Assembly (NCBI RefSeq): GCF_000718515.1
Contig: NZ_JNZS01000033.1
Coordinates: 4,745 to 68,744, forward strand
Source: Micromonospora parva
GTDB taxonomy: Bacteria > Actinomycetota > Actinomycetes > Mycobacteriales > Micromonosporaceae
DNA: 64,000 nt
Reading direction: 5' to 3'
Below are positions 17,367 through 25,555 of this stretch, one piece after another (positions within the stretch are counted from its first letter, which is position 1; each line of letters opens with the position of its first letter). Made by a program: the position numbers and the translations under genes. The notes under the pieces were generated by a model that was not told the origin of the DNA, did no database searches, and saw only the letters and a program-made list of their open reading frames with translations.

Positions 17367-18500
17367 ATGAATCTCCTATCCACCCCTCGACACCGCCGTT
17401 GGGTCACCGCCCTGCTGGTGGTGAGCGTGGCGCTCGTCGGCGGCTGCAAGGAAACACCGGCCACTCCTGGCGCGTCCGGCCCGTCCAGCGACACCGGCAC
17501 CGGCTCGCCCGGCCCGGCCGCGCCGACGGCCACCGCACCGGGCGACCCGTCGGCCACAGCGGGCGCCCCGGGCCCGTCGGCCACCCCGTCCGCGCCGGGC
17601 ACACCGGCGACCCCGGCGACCAGCACCGCCCCACCCACCGTCTCCGGAGGCTGGATCACCATCGACGCGGCCGCGCAGGCCGCCGCGACGAAGGCGTTCT
17701 TCGCCCGCAAACCCAAGCCGGTGACCGGAAACCCGGTCGCGGTGCCCGAGTTCAACGTCGGCTGTACGACCAGTCACCACAACAGCGACGACCCGATCGT
17801 GCTGCCCAAGTTGGTGGGCGCCTCGCACAACCACACCTTCTGGGGCAACAGGTCGACAGACGCCACCTCGACCGCCGAGTCGCTGCGGGCGTCGAAGGCG
17901 ACCACCTGCAACTCGCCGGACGACCAGTCCGCCTACTGGGTGCCGACGATGTACCAGAACGGCAAGGTCGTGGACCCGAAGGAGGTGACCGTCTACTACG
18001 GTTCCCGTCTGAAGGACCCGAGCAGAACCCAGCCCTTCCCGTTCGGCCTGCGAATGATCACCGGCGACGCCAAGAACCAGGTCGACACCCCGGACAAGCA
18101 GGGTAACCATTTCTGGTGTGCCGGCATCGGCGGCGAGATCGGCCGCAGCGCCGACAAGACGTTCCCGGTCTGCGCCAAGACCGCGAACATCGTCCGGCAG
18201 ATCACCTTCCCGGACTGCTGGGACGGCAAGCACCTGGACAGCCCCGACCACAAGGCGCACATGGCCAACGGGGACCACACCGGGGCCTGCCCGAAGAGCC
18301 ACCCGGTGCCCGTGCCGTCGGTGTCCTTCGTGATCTCGTACCCGTTGAGCGCGAACACCGACGGCATCACCCTCGCCTCCGGCACGTCGTTCTCCATGCA
18401 CGCGGACTTCTTCAACGCGTGGCGGGACGAGGCGCTCGCCGCACGGGTGCGCAACTGTCTCGACCAGGGCGTGAAGTGCGACTCGGCAGGCAACTTCTGA
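17367..18500 (+). CDS. DUF1996-domain lipoprotein
   Basis: The ATG at 17367 is preferred over in-frame GTG 17352 because GAAAGG then sits about twelve bases upstream. The product is 377 residues: signal peptide with lipobox VGGC, a Ser/Thr/Pro/Gly-rich linker (about 30-95), then a DUF1996 domain. The domain has EFNVGCTTSHHNSDDPIV, GASHNHTFWGN and an SFSMHADFFNAW C-terminus, with conserved His and Cys residues. DUF1996 proteins are secreted in actinomycetes and fungi and often occur with carbohydrate-active modules; their activity is unknown. Extracellular membrane anchoring is well supported. Confidence 0.85.
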   Translation: MNLLSTPRHRRWVTALLVVSVALVGGCKETPATPGASGPSSDTGTGSPGPAAPTATAPGDPSATAGAPGPSATPSAPGTPATPATSTAPPTVSGGWITIDAAAQAAATKAFFARKPKPVTGNPVAVPEFNVGCTTSHHNSDDPIVLPKLVGASHNHTFWGNRSTDATSTAESLRASKATTCNSPDDQSAYWVPTMYQNGKVVDPKEVTVYYGSRLKDPSRTQPFPFGLRMITGDAKNQVDTPDKQGNHFWCAGIGGEIGRSADKTFPVCAKTANIVRQITFPDCWDGKHLDSPDHKAHMANGDHTGACPKSHPVPVPSVSFVISYPLSANTDGITLASGTSFSMHADFFNAWRDEALAARVRNCLDQGVKCDSAGNF

Positions 18501-18546
18501 GCTGACCTGGCCCGGCCGAGCGTCGCGGGTCAGCGGTCGGAGAGCG

Positions 18547-18604
18547 GCGAGGTCTCCGGTGGATGGTTCGGCGATCCTGCCGAACCGGGCACCGGAGACC
18601 TCGC
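18547..18604. terminator. Nested hairpin between convergent DUF1996 and cyclase genes
   Basis: GCGAGGTCTCCGGT (18547-18560) pairs perfectly with ACCGGAGACCTCGC (18591-18604), enclosing a second stem GGTTCGGC/GCCGAACC. It fills the gap between two convergent stops and probably terminates both. Confidence 0.8.
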
Positions 18605-18614
18605 GCCAGCCGGG

Positions 18615-19568
18615 TCAGAAGGTGGCGATCGGGTTGACCGGGCTGCCGGACGTGCCGGCGAAACGGACCGGCGCGACCGCCAGTTGGAAATCCCACTGGC
18701 CGAGTTCGGTGGCCGTCGCCGCGCACGCCTCCAGGTCGCAGTTGTCGAGCAGCCACAGGCCCATCGCCACCAGGCTCACGGCGTGGACCGGCATCAACAC
18801 GGCGTCGTACCCCGAAGGCTGAACGTCCTGGGGGGTGTCGGCGCCGATCAGCGCGACGCCGCGTTCGTGCAGCCACGGCAGGCAGGACGCGTGCCAGCCC
18901 GCCTGGGTGAAACCGCTGGCCGCGCCGTTCTCGTGCCGGAAGCGGCCGTAGCCGGTGCGCAGAAGGACCGCGTCGCCGGGTCGCACCCGCACGCCCTGGC
19001 GACGCTCGGCCTCGTCGAGATCGTCGGGAAACACCCCCTGCCCCGGCGTCAGCCATGGCACATCGCGGGCCGCCGCGACGTCCAGCAGGACACCCCGGGT
19101 GACGATCCCGTCCGCCGCCGCCGTGACGGCCGCCCACGCCGAACCCGTCGCGGCGTCGACAGACGAGTGCGGCCGTCCGTTGTACAGGGCGCCGTCCCAG
19201 AAGATGTGGCACGGCGAGTCGAGGTGGGTGAGGGTATTGCCGTGGAACGTGATGCCGAGCCGCTCGGATGAGAAACCCCAGTGCCGGTCGGCGTGGAAGT
19301 GCGCCGGCATGTTCTCGGCGCCCGGCATGTCGGCGGCGCACGGGCAGACCGTCGTCGACCGGTCCATGTCGCCCGGTACGGCGACCTCCCACGCGCAGGA
19401 CACGCTTCTGCCGTGGCGTACGGCCCGCGCCGCCGCCAGCCGCACGTCGTCGGTGATGTGGTTCAGCGTTCCGCGCTCGTCGTCGTCGCCCCACCGTCCC
19501 CAGTTCGACAGCGTGTCGAAGTATCCGAGCACGTCGTCCTGGGTCGGGATCGGTCGCCCGGTCGTCAT
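18615..19568 (-). CDS. Cyclase-family (kynurenine formamidase-like) metal-dependent hydrolase
   Basis: This 317-residue protein starts at ATG 19568. The metal-binding hallmark of the cyclase/KynB family is present as HGNTLTHLDSPCH (near residues 108-120), close to the consensus HxGTHxDxPxH. Other family features are PGDAVLLRTGYG and the C-terminal VAPVRFAGTSGSPVNPIA. The family includes kynurenine formamidases and polyketide-associated cyclases. No tryptophan-catabolic gene is adjacent, so the substrate is open. It is convergent with the DUF1996 gene and has its own short upstream region. Confidence 0.85.
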   Translation of the reverse strand: MTTGRPIPTQDDVLGYFDTLSNWGRWGDDDERGTLNHITDDVRLAAARAVRHGRSVSCAWEVAVPGDMDRSTTVCPCAADMPGAENMPAHFHADRHWGFSSERLGITFHGNTLTHLDSPCHIFWDGALYNGRPHSSVDAATGSAWAAVTAAADGIVTRGVLLDVAAARDVPWLTPGQGVFPDDLDEAERRQGVRVRPGDAVLLRTGYGRFRHENGAASGFTQAGWHASCLPWLHERGVALIGADTPQDVQPSGYDAVLMPVHAVSLVAMGLWLLDNCDLEACAATATELGQWDFQLAVAPVRFAGTSGSPVNPIATF

Positions 19569-19681
19569 CCCCGCATCGACTCCTCTGCTCACGTGGTGCG
19601 CGACACCGCGGCTCAGGGTATCCGGCCGCGACACAAGCACAGGCCGGGTGGCGGCACGGGTCCGGCCAGGGCGTCGGTCGA

Positions 19682-19939
19682 CTAGGGCTCGGCTCGGGCG
19701 GACCGGCACTGTTGCTGCACTGCTGGATTCGGCAGGTCGGCATCCCTGGTCCAGCCGAGGAACCGGCGGTGCAGCACGCCGGCCGGTGTCCACGGCATGT
19801 CCTCGGTCGCCTGCACGAGGTAGGACCCGAGGTAGAGGGCCAGCGACACGGGAGCATCCGCATACTCCGCGCGCAGCTCGCGTTTGCGGGTCCGGCAGGG
19901 CCAGGGCAGACCGCAGCCACCGCAGCTCCAGATCGGCAT
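19682..19939 (-). CDS. Small conserved actinomycete protein, last gene of the XRE mini-gene cassette
   Basis: This 85-residue protein begins MPIWSCGGCGLPWPCRTRKR and contains ELRAEYADAPVSLALYLGSY and VLHRRFLGWTRD. The N-terminal CxxC...C cluster could bind metal. I recall similar short proteins in Micromonosporaceae beside XRE regulators, sometimes labelled flavin reductase, but nothing in the sequence supports a flavin enzyme. It starts 17 bases after the previous mini-gene and ends the run. Function unknown. Confidence 0.6.
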   Translation of the reverse strand: MPIWSCGGCGLPWPCRTRKRELRAEYADAPVSLALYLGSYLVQATEDMPWTPAGVLHRRFLGWTRDADLPNPAVQQQCRSARAEP

Positions 19940-19956
19940 GACCGGACCGTGCACGG

Positions 19957-20136
19957 TCACCGCACACCCGCCAGGAAGCGATCCGTGATCGCCCGCGCCT
20001 GCCGGCTGGTCGCCCAGTCCACCTGCCAGCACGGGTACGGCGTGAGCCGTGCCCACCACGCCCGGCAACCAACACACATGCCGTCCAGCCCTCGGACGTG
20101 CACCGCGAGGATCGTCTGCTCCTGGCCGCCGTTCAC
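19957..20136 (-). CDS. Cys/Trp-rich mini-protein (59 aa), translationally coupled
   Basis: GTG 20136 overlaps the TGA of the preceding gene (GTGA). The product is 59 residues, with HVRGLDGMCVGCRAWWARL followed by TPYPCWQVDWATSR. A CxxC plus a third Cys and several Trp make a small metal-binding fold plausible. It is too short for usual ORF thresholds, but the overlapping starts on both sides and the conserved-looking composition argue that it is real. Function unknown. Confidence 0.55.
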   Translation of the reverse strand: MNGGQEQTILAVHVRGLDGMCVGCRAWWARLTPYPCWQVDWATSRQARAITDRFLAGVR

Positions 20137-20363
20137 TCCTCACCCACCTGCGGCCAGTGACCCCGACTGATCGGAATCCGGTGCCGGCCACGGCAGGGCA
20201 GGTCGGCTCCGCAGCGGCAGATGCGCCGCCAGAGCTGCCACGACCACACCGGCCGATGCCGCCGGGCAAAAGTCAACGCGGTGGCCGAGAGGTACTCGTC
20301 GTACGAGACGCGCCGGCTGCTCACGGTTGACCGACTGACCGAGTTGGTTACGCGTCGGGTCAC
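20133..20363 (-). CDS. Basic Cys-containing mini-protein (76 aa), translationally coupled
   Basis: GTG 20363 has GGAGGA nine bases upstream and overlaps the stop of the previous gene by GTGA. The 76-residue product contains VSYDEYLSATALTFARRHR and VWSWQLWRRICRCGADLPC, a Trp/Arg-rich segment with a CxCG...C cluster. It resembles short proteins I associate with XRE cassettes in Micromonosporaceae. Possible roles include nucleic-acid or metal binding; none is shown. Confidence 0.6.
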   Translation of the reverse strand: MTRRVTNSVSRSTVSSRRVSYDEYLSATALTFARRHRPVWSWQLWRRICRCGADLPCRGRHRIPISRGHWPQVGEE

Positions 20364-20575
20364 CGGAGATCCTCCGGTCGGTATGCGCTGAGTTGGTCTG
20401 CTGATTCGTGATGGCCCGGGCACCGCCGCAGTTGCCTCGCGTGGTCGAGCAGACGCTGCTGCGCCGCCGCCTGCTCAACGTCCTGGTACCACTGTCCGGT
20501 CCCGGGCGGTGGCGGTGGCTGAGGCCGCCGAAGCAGCCACCGCATCAACGCGCGCAGCTCAGACCAGATCGACAC
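20360..20575 (-). CDS. Mini-protein with Pro-rich linker (71 aa), first of four coupled small genes
   Basis: GTG 20575 with GAGGGGGCGAG upstream is preferred over an in-frame TTG at 20632. The 71-residue product has an amphipathic N-terminus (SIWSELRALMRWLLRRPQ), a run of five prolines and a charged helix (QDVEQAAAQQRLLDHARQ). Its TGA overlaps the GTG of the next gene. It lies 143 bases downstream of the XRE regulator on the same strand. Function unknown. Confidence 0.55.
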   Translation of the reverse strand: MSIWSELRALMRWLLRRPQPPPPPGTGQWYQDVEQAAAQQRLLDHARQLRRCPGHHESADQLSAYRPEDLR

Positions 20576-20718
20576 AGACTCGCCCCCTCGATCGACCAAC
20601 AGGGGCGGCGATGAGACTCTGTCCGGTCTCAAGCAGGCACAGGCTCGCCGCCGCCAGTGATCGGGACGCTACGAGTGGCCACCCGCTGTGGCAGGGAGAG
20701 TTTGTACCTCAGGGAGGG

Positions 20719-21915
20719 TTACCCGATCATGCCGATGGCGAGGGCCAACTCTCGGGCGTCCTCACCGACCGTGCCCGGCCGGTTCGACAGCTCCAGGGCG
20801 ACAGTGCGGGCGTACGGGTTGTGTCGTACCGTGTCGACGCTCTCCCGCAGTGCCCGGCCGAGCAGGTGCACCGCCGCCACCTCCCCACGGTCCAACATGT
20901 GCGCCCGAGCGGCATCGATCAGCGCGGCAGCCCGGCGGGTCTGCGAGGGCAACGCCCGATAGTCGGTGGCGTCGGCCCGCCGCACCGCCTCACCCGCGCG
21001 GCACAGGTCCGTCTCGATGGAGACCGCGTACGCCGCGCACGCCGCCGATCCGAACATCAGCCACGGATGGACGTACCCATCGTCGAGCCGGCTCGCGGCC
21101 GAGTCGGCGGCATCCCAGGCCCGCCACGCCCGACCGGCCCGGCCAGCCTTGCTGTGGCCCAACGCGATACCGAGCTGCACCTGACCCCACCGCGCCAACT
21201 GCTCGCCACCCGCCGCCGGGTCAACCAGACCCGCCGCCTCGACCAGCACCTGCTCGGCGGCATCCACCTGATTCGCGCCCCGATAGACGTGCGCGTAGTA
21301 CCAGGCAGCCACCGCCATCGCCGCCGGGTCGTCCGCGTCCCTGGCCGCCGACATCGCCCGGTCGGCAGCCAGCCACACCAACTCCGGCAACGGCTGGTGC
21401 GCCAGATACAACTGCACCAGGTGATACACCCGCGCCAACTCCACCAACGCCAGCCGCCGGTCCCCGCCGTCAAGCATCCGGGCACTCCGCTGCGCATCCG
21501 TCAGCAGCCCCGGAAGCACCGCCGCCACCGCCGTACGCTCAGTCGTCGACCGATGCCACAACGCCCACGCCTGATCCACCAGATCACGCATCACGGCAAC
21601 CGGCGTCACCGCGCCCACCGGCATCGACGCCCGCTGCATCACCGCAGCCACCTTGCCGACCTCGGAATGCCCAGCCCTGGTCACCGACGCCACCGGCAAC
21701 GACTGATCACCCGTCAGCTGCGCAAGATCCGGGATGTCGAGCACCTCGGCCAGCCGTAGCAACATGGGCAGGCGGGGCGGCAGTAGCCGGCCATTCTCCA
21801 ACGCCTTGACCCACTCCGCGCTACGCCCGACCAGCCCGCCAAGAACCGGCCGAGTCTTCCCCACACGCTCGCGATACATCCGCAGGCGTGCACCAAAGGT
21901 CGCGGAATCGCTCAT
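20719..21915 (-). CDS. XRE-family helix-turn-helix regulator with TPR-like C-terminal domain
   Basis: The ATG at 21915 has GGGAGACG at good spacing; the overlapping ATG 21918 is possible. The 398-residue product has an XRE helix-turn-helix (about 5-65: FGARLRMYRERVGKTRP, then GLVGRSAEWVKALENG). A long all-helical C-terminal region of TPR-like Ala-rich repeats follows, containing AAWYYAHVYRGANQVDAAE. This architecture is typical of actinomycete regulators linked to small secreted or effector-like genes. Four mini-genes follow on the same strand, and an NB-ARC/TPR gene precedes it by 40 bases. Confidence 0.85.
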   Translation of the reverse strand: MSDSATFGARLRMYRERVGKTRPVLGGLVGRSAEWVKALENGRLLPPRLPMLLRLAEVLDIPDLAQLTGDQSLPVASVTRAGHSEVGKVAAVMQRASMPVGAVTPVAVMRDLVDQAWALWHRSTTERTAVAAVLPGLLTDAQRSARMLDGGDRRLALVELARVYHLVQLYLAHQPLPELVWLAADRAMSAARDADDPAAMAVAAWYYAHVYRGANQVDAAEQVLVEAAGLVDPAAGGEQLARWGQVQLGIALGHSKAGRAGRAWRAWDAADSAASRLDDGYVHPWLMFGSAACAAYAVSIETDLCRAGEAVRRADATDYRALPSQTRRAAALIDAARAHMLDRGEVAAVHLLGRALRESVDTVRHNPYARTVALELSNRPGTVGEDARELALAIGMIG

Positions 21916-21958
21916 CATCGTCTCCCAGGTAGCGGTCTGGGCAGCGGATCACCAGCCG

Positions 21959-24382
21959 TTACGCCAGCGGACCACCACGGTCGACGGTACTCCCGCCCAC
22001 TCGGAACAGGTGGAGTACGCCGCGACGTCGGCCCCAAACGAACCCGCGCGACTTGGGCAGGCTCGCGATGTTCGCTTGAGCGGTGCGCGTGTAGGGATGT
22101 TCCGGCCCAAGGACACGGGTGTAGTCCGACACGACGGCGCTGAGGATCAGGCGGGCCCGCCGACGCCGCCCGGTGGTTGCCAGGGCCAGGCCGAGGTTGC
22201 GCCGGGCGTTGAGTGACGACGGGTGATCGATGCCGAGGACGCGCTCCCGGTCTACAACCGTTCGCTCGAACAGCGCTAGTGCCTCGGTGTGACGTCGACC
22301 GGCGAGCAGCGCCCGTGCCAGGAACAAGCGGAGTCGGATCGCCTGCGGATTGTCGTGCGGTAGAACATCGTCCATACGCCGCACGAGAGCACGGAGTTGG
22401 TCGATCGCCTCATCGTGTCGACCAGCGGCCGAGTACGCGGCCGCGCGGTACTGCGGCCACCAACTGAGGTGGACGTCGGCTCGTTGCTCGTCGGTCTCGA
22501 GGGTCGCGTTCTCCTCATGCAGTCGGACGCCTTCGTCGGCCCGCCCCGCCCGCACATAGCTGCGTGCCAGCTCACCCCGAGCGTTGATCGTCGAGCCATG
22601 GTCAGGGCCATAGACCCTCAGGTTCTCCGCGAGGTTCTCCTCGAACAACGGGACGGCTTTGACGAGGTCGCCCATCGAGCGGTAGGTGCTCGCGAGATTG
22701 ATCCTCGCGGCCATGGTGGACGGCGCGTCCTCGCCGCAGACACGAATGCTCTCGACGAGGTTGTACCGATGGATGGTCAAGGCGCGGTCCAGTTGACCCC
22801 CGCATTCGCAGCAGTAGCCCAGGCGGTTGCGGGCGCTTACCGTACTCGGGTGGTCGTGGCCGGCCAGGCGTATCCGGTCCGCCAGGGCCTGCTCAGCGTA
22901 GGGGACAGCCTCACTAGGACGATCGGCTGTTACATAGGCGTCCGTCAGTGCCTGTCGCGCCAGGGCGATGGATTCGTCATCAGACGGCGCGAGCGCCCGG
23001 TGCTCGGTGAACACCGTGATGCCCGTGGCCACCGCACGGCTGAACTCCCCCATGCTGGTCAGCCGTTCGACGCTCCACCGCCGCAGCCGTAACAGCTCAC
23101 CGCACATCTCATCGTCCTCGCCGTCGCTCACCAGAACCGTTTGCGTCTCGGCCCAGACCTCGGCGATGTGGTCCACCAGGTCGACGCCGGAGTCGGGTTG
23201 CGCTTCCGTGGCACGGGTCAACAGCGTCAGCGCATCCCGGACCACGTCGCGGATTCGTCCCTCCGCTCGGGCCCGCGCCAACACCACCTGGCGGGTGAGC
23301 CGATGCATCGCCACCCGTGTGCCGGTGACGTCGAAGCCAACAACGGAGGCGTTCGCCAGCCCGCCCAAGGCCTCATCGACGCTCGCCGGCTCGGTGTGCA
23401 GGTTGCGCAGTAGGTCACGACGAACTCCCGCCTCCGACAGCACGGCCATGAGATCGATCAGACGGCGGGCCAGCCCGTTCGGATCGCTGTCCTCAACCTC
23501 GTTGACCGACAGCAGCGTGGCTTCTTCCAGACTGCGTGGATAGTCGTCACCGGGCACGCGGGGAAGCAGCGACCTCAGTGGCATCGATCGAAAACCGGCC
23601 AGGTACTCGGCGAACGACCACCGGTGGCGGCGGATCACGGCACCCGCCTGCGCCAGTGCGAGCGGCAGTTGACCCAACTCCCGCGCGACCAGCGCGGCGG
23701 CTCCCGGGTCGTCGAGGTCCGCCCGCGAGCACAAGAAGGTCACCGCTTGCGCGGGCGTGAAGACCTCGACGTGCACCGTGACGCCGAAGACAGCGAACTC
23801 CTGATTCGTTGTCGTGATGAGCGTATGGACATTTCCGCGCTGCGGCATCCATCGAGCGATCGCGTCGGCATCGAGCGCGTTGTCGAACACGATCACGGAC
23901 CGTTCCGGTTCGTTCTCAAGCCAGCGGAGTGCGGTGCGCGCGGCCGGCTCGGTGTCGACAACCTCGTCCACCGCGCCCGCCTGCCGCGCGAAGTCAGCAA
24001 GCGACGTGACCACGGCAGCGACGTCATCCGCGACGACCCAGACCACCCGGGGGACGTTCGCGCGCAATTGGTCGCGCACGTGCGTGGCCGCGAGATGCGT
24101 CTTCCCGACCCCACGCCCTCCCATCAGTACGCACACCTTGCTGGTCGCCAAGACCGTCCCGACCTCAGCCAACAACTCCACACGACGCAGGTGCGACACC
24201 GGCTCACGCGGGACGTCACCGACGACGAGCGGACCGCGTGAACCCCCATTGCCCCTCACCGCCGCAGCGGGCGGGGTCGACACAGACGAGGCGGGCGTCC
24301 GTCGCAATTGCAGGAAAGCGGCAACGGTCCCCAGAACGGTGAGGGCCGCGCTCAACGCGCCGATGGCTACCTCCGCATCCAC
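21959..24382 (-). CDS. NB-ARC (STAND) ATPase with TPR repeats and N-terminal membrane segment
   Basis: This 807-residue protein has a hydrophobic N-terminal segment (about 6-26). An NB-ARC domain follows with Walker A GGRGVGKT at 88-95, Walker B SVIVFDNALD, sensor THTLITTTNQ-like strand and GQLPLALAQAGAVIRR. The C-terminal half is a series of TPR repeats (such as HPSTVSARNRLGYC and HPSSLNARRNLGLAL). STAND proteins of this design act as ATP-dependent switches in signalling or antiviral defence; here no toxic effector domain is visible, so a regulatory or scaffold role is as likely. Forty bases separate it from the XRE gene downstream, so they may be co-transcribed. Confidence 0.85.
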   Translation of the reverse strand: MDAEVAIGALSAALTVLGTVAAFLQLRRTPASSVSTPPAAAVRGNGGSRGPLVVGDVPREPVSHLRRVELLAEVGTVLATSKVCVLMGGRGVGKTHLAATHVRDQLRANVPRVVWVVADDVAAVVTSLADFARQAGAVDEVVDTEPAARTALRWLENEPERSVIVFDNALDADAIARWMPQRGNVHTLITTTNQEFAVFGVTVHVEVFTPAQAVTFLCSRADLDDPGAAALVARELGQLPLALAQAGAVIRRHRWSFAEYLAGFRSMPLRSLLPRVPGDDYPRSLEEATLLSVNEVEDSDPNGLARRLIDLMAVLSEAGVRRDLLRNLHTEPASVDEALGGLANASVVGFDVTGTRVAMHRLTRQVVLARARAEGRIRDVVRDALTLLTRATEAQPDSGVDLVDHIAEVWAETQTVLVSDGEDDEMCGELLRLRRWSVERLTSMGEFSRAVATGITVFTEHRALAPSDDESIALARQALTDAYVTADRPSEAVPYAEQALADRIRLAGHDHPSTVSARNRLGYCCECGGQLDRALTIHRYNLVESIRVCGEDAPSTMAARINLASTYRSMGDLVKAVPLFEENLAENLRVYGPDHGSTINARGELARSYVRAGRADEGVRLHEENATLETDEQRADVHLSWWPQYRAAAYSAAGRHDEAIDQLRALVRRMDDVLPHDNPQAIRLRLFLARALLAGRRHTEALALFERTVVDRERVLGIDHPSSLNARRNLGLALATTGRRRRARLILSAVVSDYTRVLGPEHPYTRTAQANIASLPKSRGFVWGRRRGVLHLFRVGGSTVDRGGPLA

Positions 24383-24495
24383 GGCATCTACGGAACCACA
24401 GCCGGTAGCGACTCGGGTACATCCGATCGATCACCGTCGTGGCGGTTGACGCGGCACCGCTCATGCGTCCCGACGCCCAGCCCTTCGGCGTGCCG

Positions 24496-24528
24496 CTGGG
24501 CCGGACGCCTGGATGGCGTCCGGCCCAG
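24496..24528. terminator. Strong terminator of the secreted copper-oxidase operon
   Basis: CTGGGCCGGACGCC (24496-24509) pairs perfectly with GGCGTCCGGCCCAG (24515-24528) around a five-base loop. It lies just downstream of the last stop (24546) of the leftward four-gene operon and just upstream of the NB-ARC gene. Confidence 0.85.
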
Positions 24529-24545
24529 CGTGCGGGGTGGAGCTA

Positions 24546-25523
24546 CTAGAGCCGGGCGGCGCCCGCCTCGGTGGCCTCCTGCACGGCCGAGGTACGGCGT
24601 ACCTCGGCGCGCTCGTCGCCGGCCTCCTCGCGGTCCGGTGCGGCCACCCGCGCCGCCCGGTTGGTGGTGGCCGCGGCCTGGTCACCGGTCACGCCGCCAC
24701 GGATCCGGTTGTTCGCGGCGACCTGGGCGGCCGGGTCGTTGGACGTCACCGCCAGCTGACCGTTGATGATGTTGTCGTCGACCGTGACGCCACCGGTCGT
24801 GCTGGTGACGCTCACGTCCCCGCCCCAGTAACCGCCGGAGGCGCAGCTGTCGAGGGTGCCGTTCGGGCCGAGCTGCACACCACCCAGGTTGCCGGCGAAG
24901 GTGGCCCGGCCCTGGACGGCACTGCCACACACCACGCTGCCGGTGGCGCTGTTGAGCACCGACAGCGTGCCGTCGACGAACGAGTCGTGCAGGTCGGTGT
25001 AGTAGGTGCCGGTGCTGCTGACGTTGCGCTGCACCTGCGTGCCCCGGTCCAGCCGGACCTCGCCGGCACTGACGTTGACGTGCCCGCTGACCGTCGACGC
25101 CTCGGCGAAGAGGAAACTGTCGATGGTCGTGGAGCCCTTCGGCCGGACGGTGAGAGTGCCGGTGCTCGCGTCCTTCAGGAAGATCCCGTAGCCCCCGGCG
25201 GCGAGCACCACCTGGCCGGCGACTGTCGTCTCGGTGGCGTCCAGGTACCCGTCGGCCGCGACGCGCACCTCGCCGCTGATCCGGCCACCGGTCACCACCA
25301 GGTTGCCGCCGGCCGCGACGGTGACGTTGCCGGTGATCGTGGTGCCGGTCAGCGCGCAGGACTCGCCGGCGGGCACGAGCAGGTCGTTGGGCACGGTGAC
25401 CGCACCGCCGGTACCGATGCAGTGGGTGACCAGGTCGGCGTGTGCGGTGGGCGCCACGGCCAGCACCGAGGCCGCGATGACGGCGCTCACGGTGGCCAGC
25501 TTGGCGACGGTACGTCCGGGCAT
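24546..25523 (-). CDS. Secreted beta-helix-like repeat protein, last gene of the laccase operon
   Basis: ATG 25523 with AGGGAGAA upstream gives 325 residues. A Sec signal peptide ends at AHA near residue 30. The body (about 40-270) repeats short units such as GNVTVAAGGNLVVTGG, SGEVRVAADGYLDATE and GQVVLAAGGYGIFL, a pattern expected for a right-handed beta-helix or bactofilin-like fibre. The C-terminal 50 residues are charged (RVAAPDREEAGDERAEV) and lack an anchor. It follows the cupredoxin gene by 32 bases and precedes the operon terminator. A structural or adhesive extracellular role is likely; no enzyme motif is visible. Confidence 0.72.
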   Translation of the reverse strand: MPGRTVAKLATVSAVIAASVLAVAPTAHADLVTHCIGTGGAVTVPNDLLVPAGESCALTGTTITGNVTVAAGGNLVVTGGRISGEVRVAADGYLDATETTVAGQVVLAAGGYGIFLKDASTGTLTVRPKGSTTIDSFLFAEASTVSGHVNVSAGEVRLDRGTQVQRNVSSTGTYYTDLHDSFVDGTLSVLNSATGSVVCGSAVQGRATFAGNLGGVQLGPNGTLDSCASGGYWGGDVSVTSTTGGVTVDDNIINGQLAVTSNDPAAQVAANNRIRGGVTGDQAAATTNRAARVAAPDREEAGDERAEVRRTSAVQEATEAGAARL

Positions 25524-25555
25524 CGTGTTTCTCCCTGTCGATGAGGTTCGAGGAC

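Noticed and set aside
21959..24382. NB-ARC/TPR protein as a complete antiphage defence system
   Set aside because: No nuclease, protease, TIR or other effector domain is fused or adjacent, and no defence genes surround it, so the claim would go beyond the evidence.
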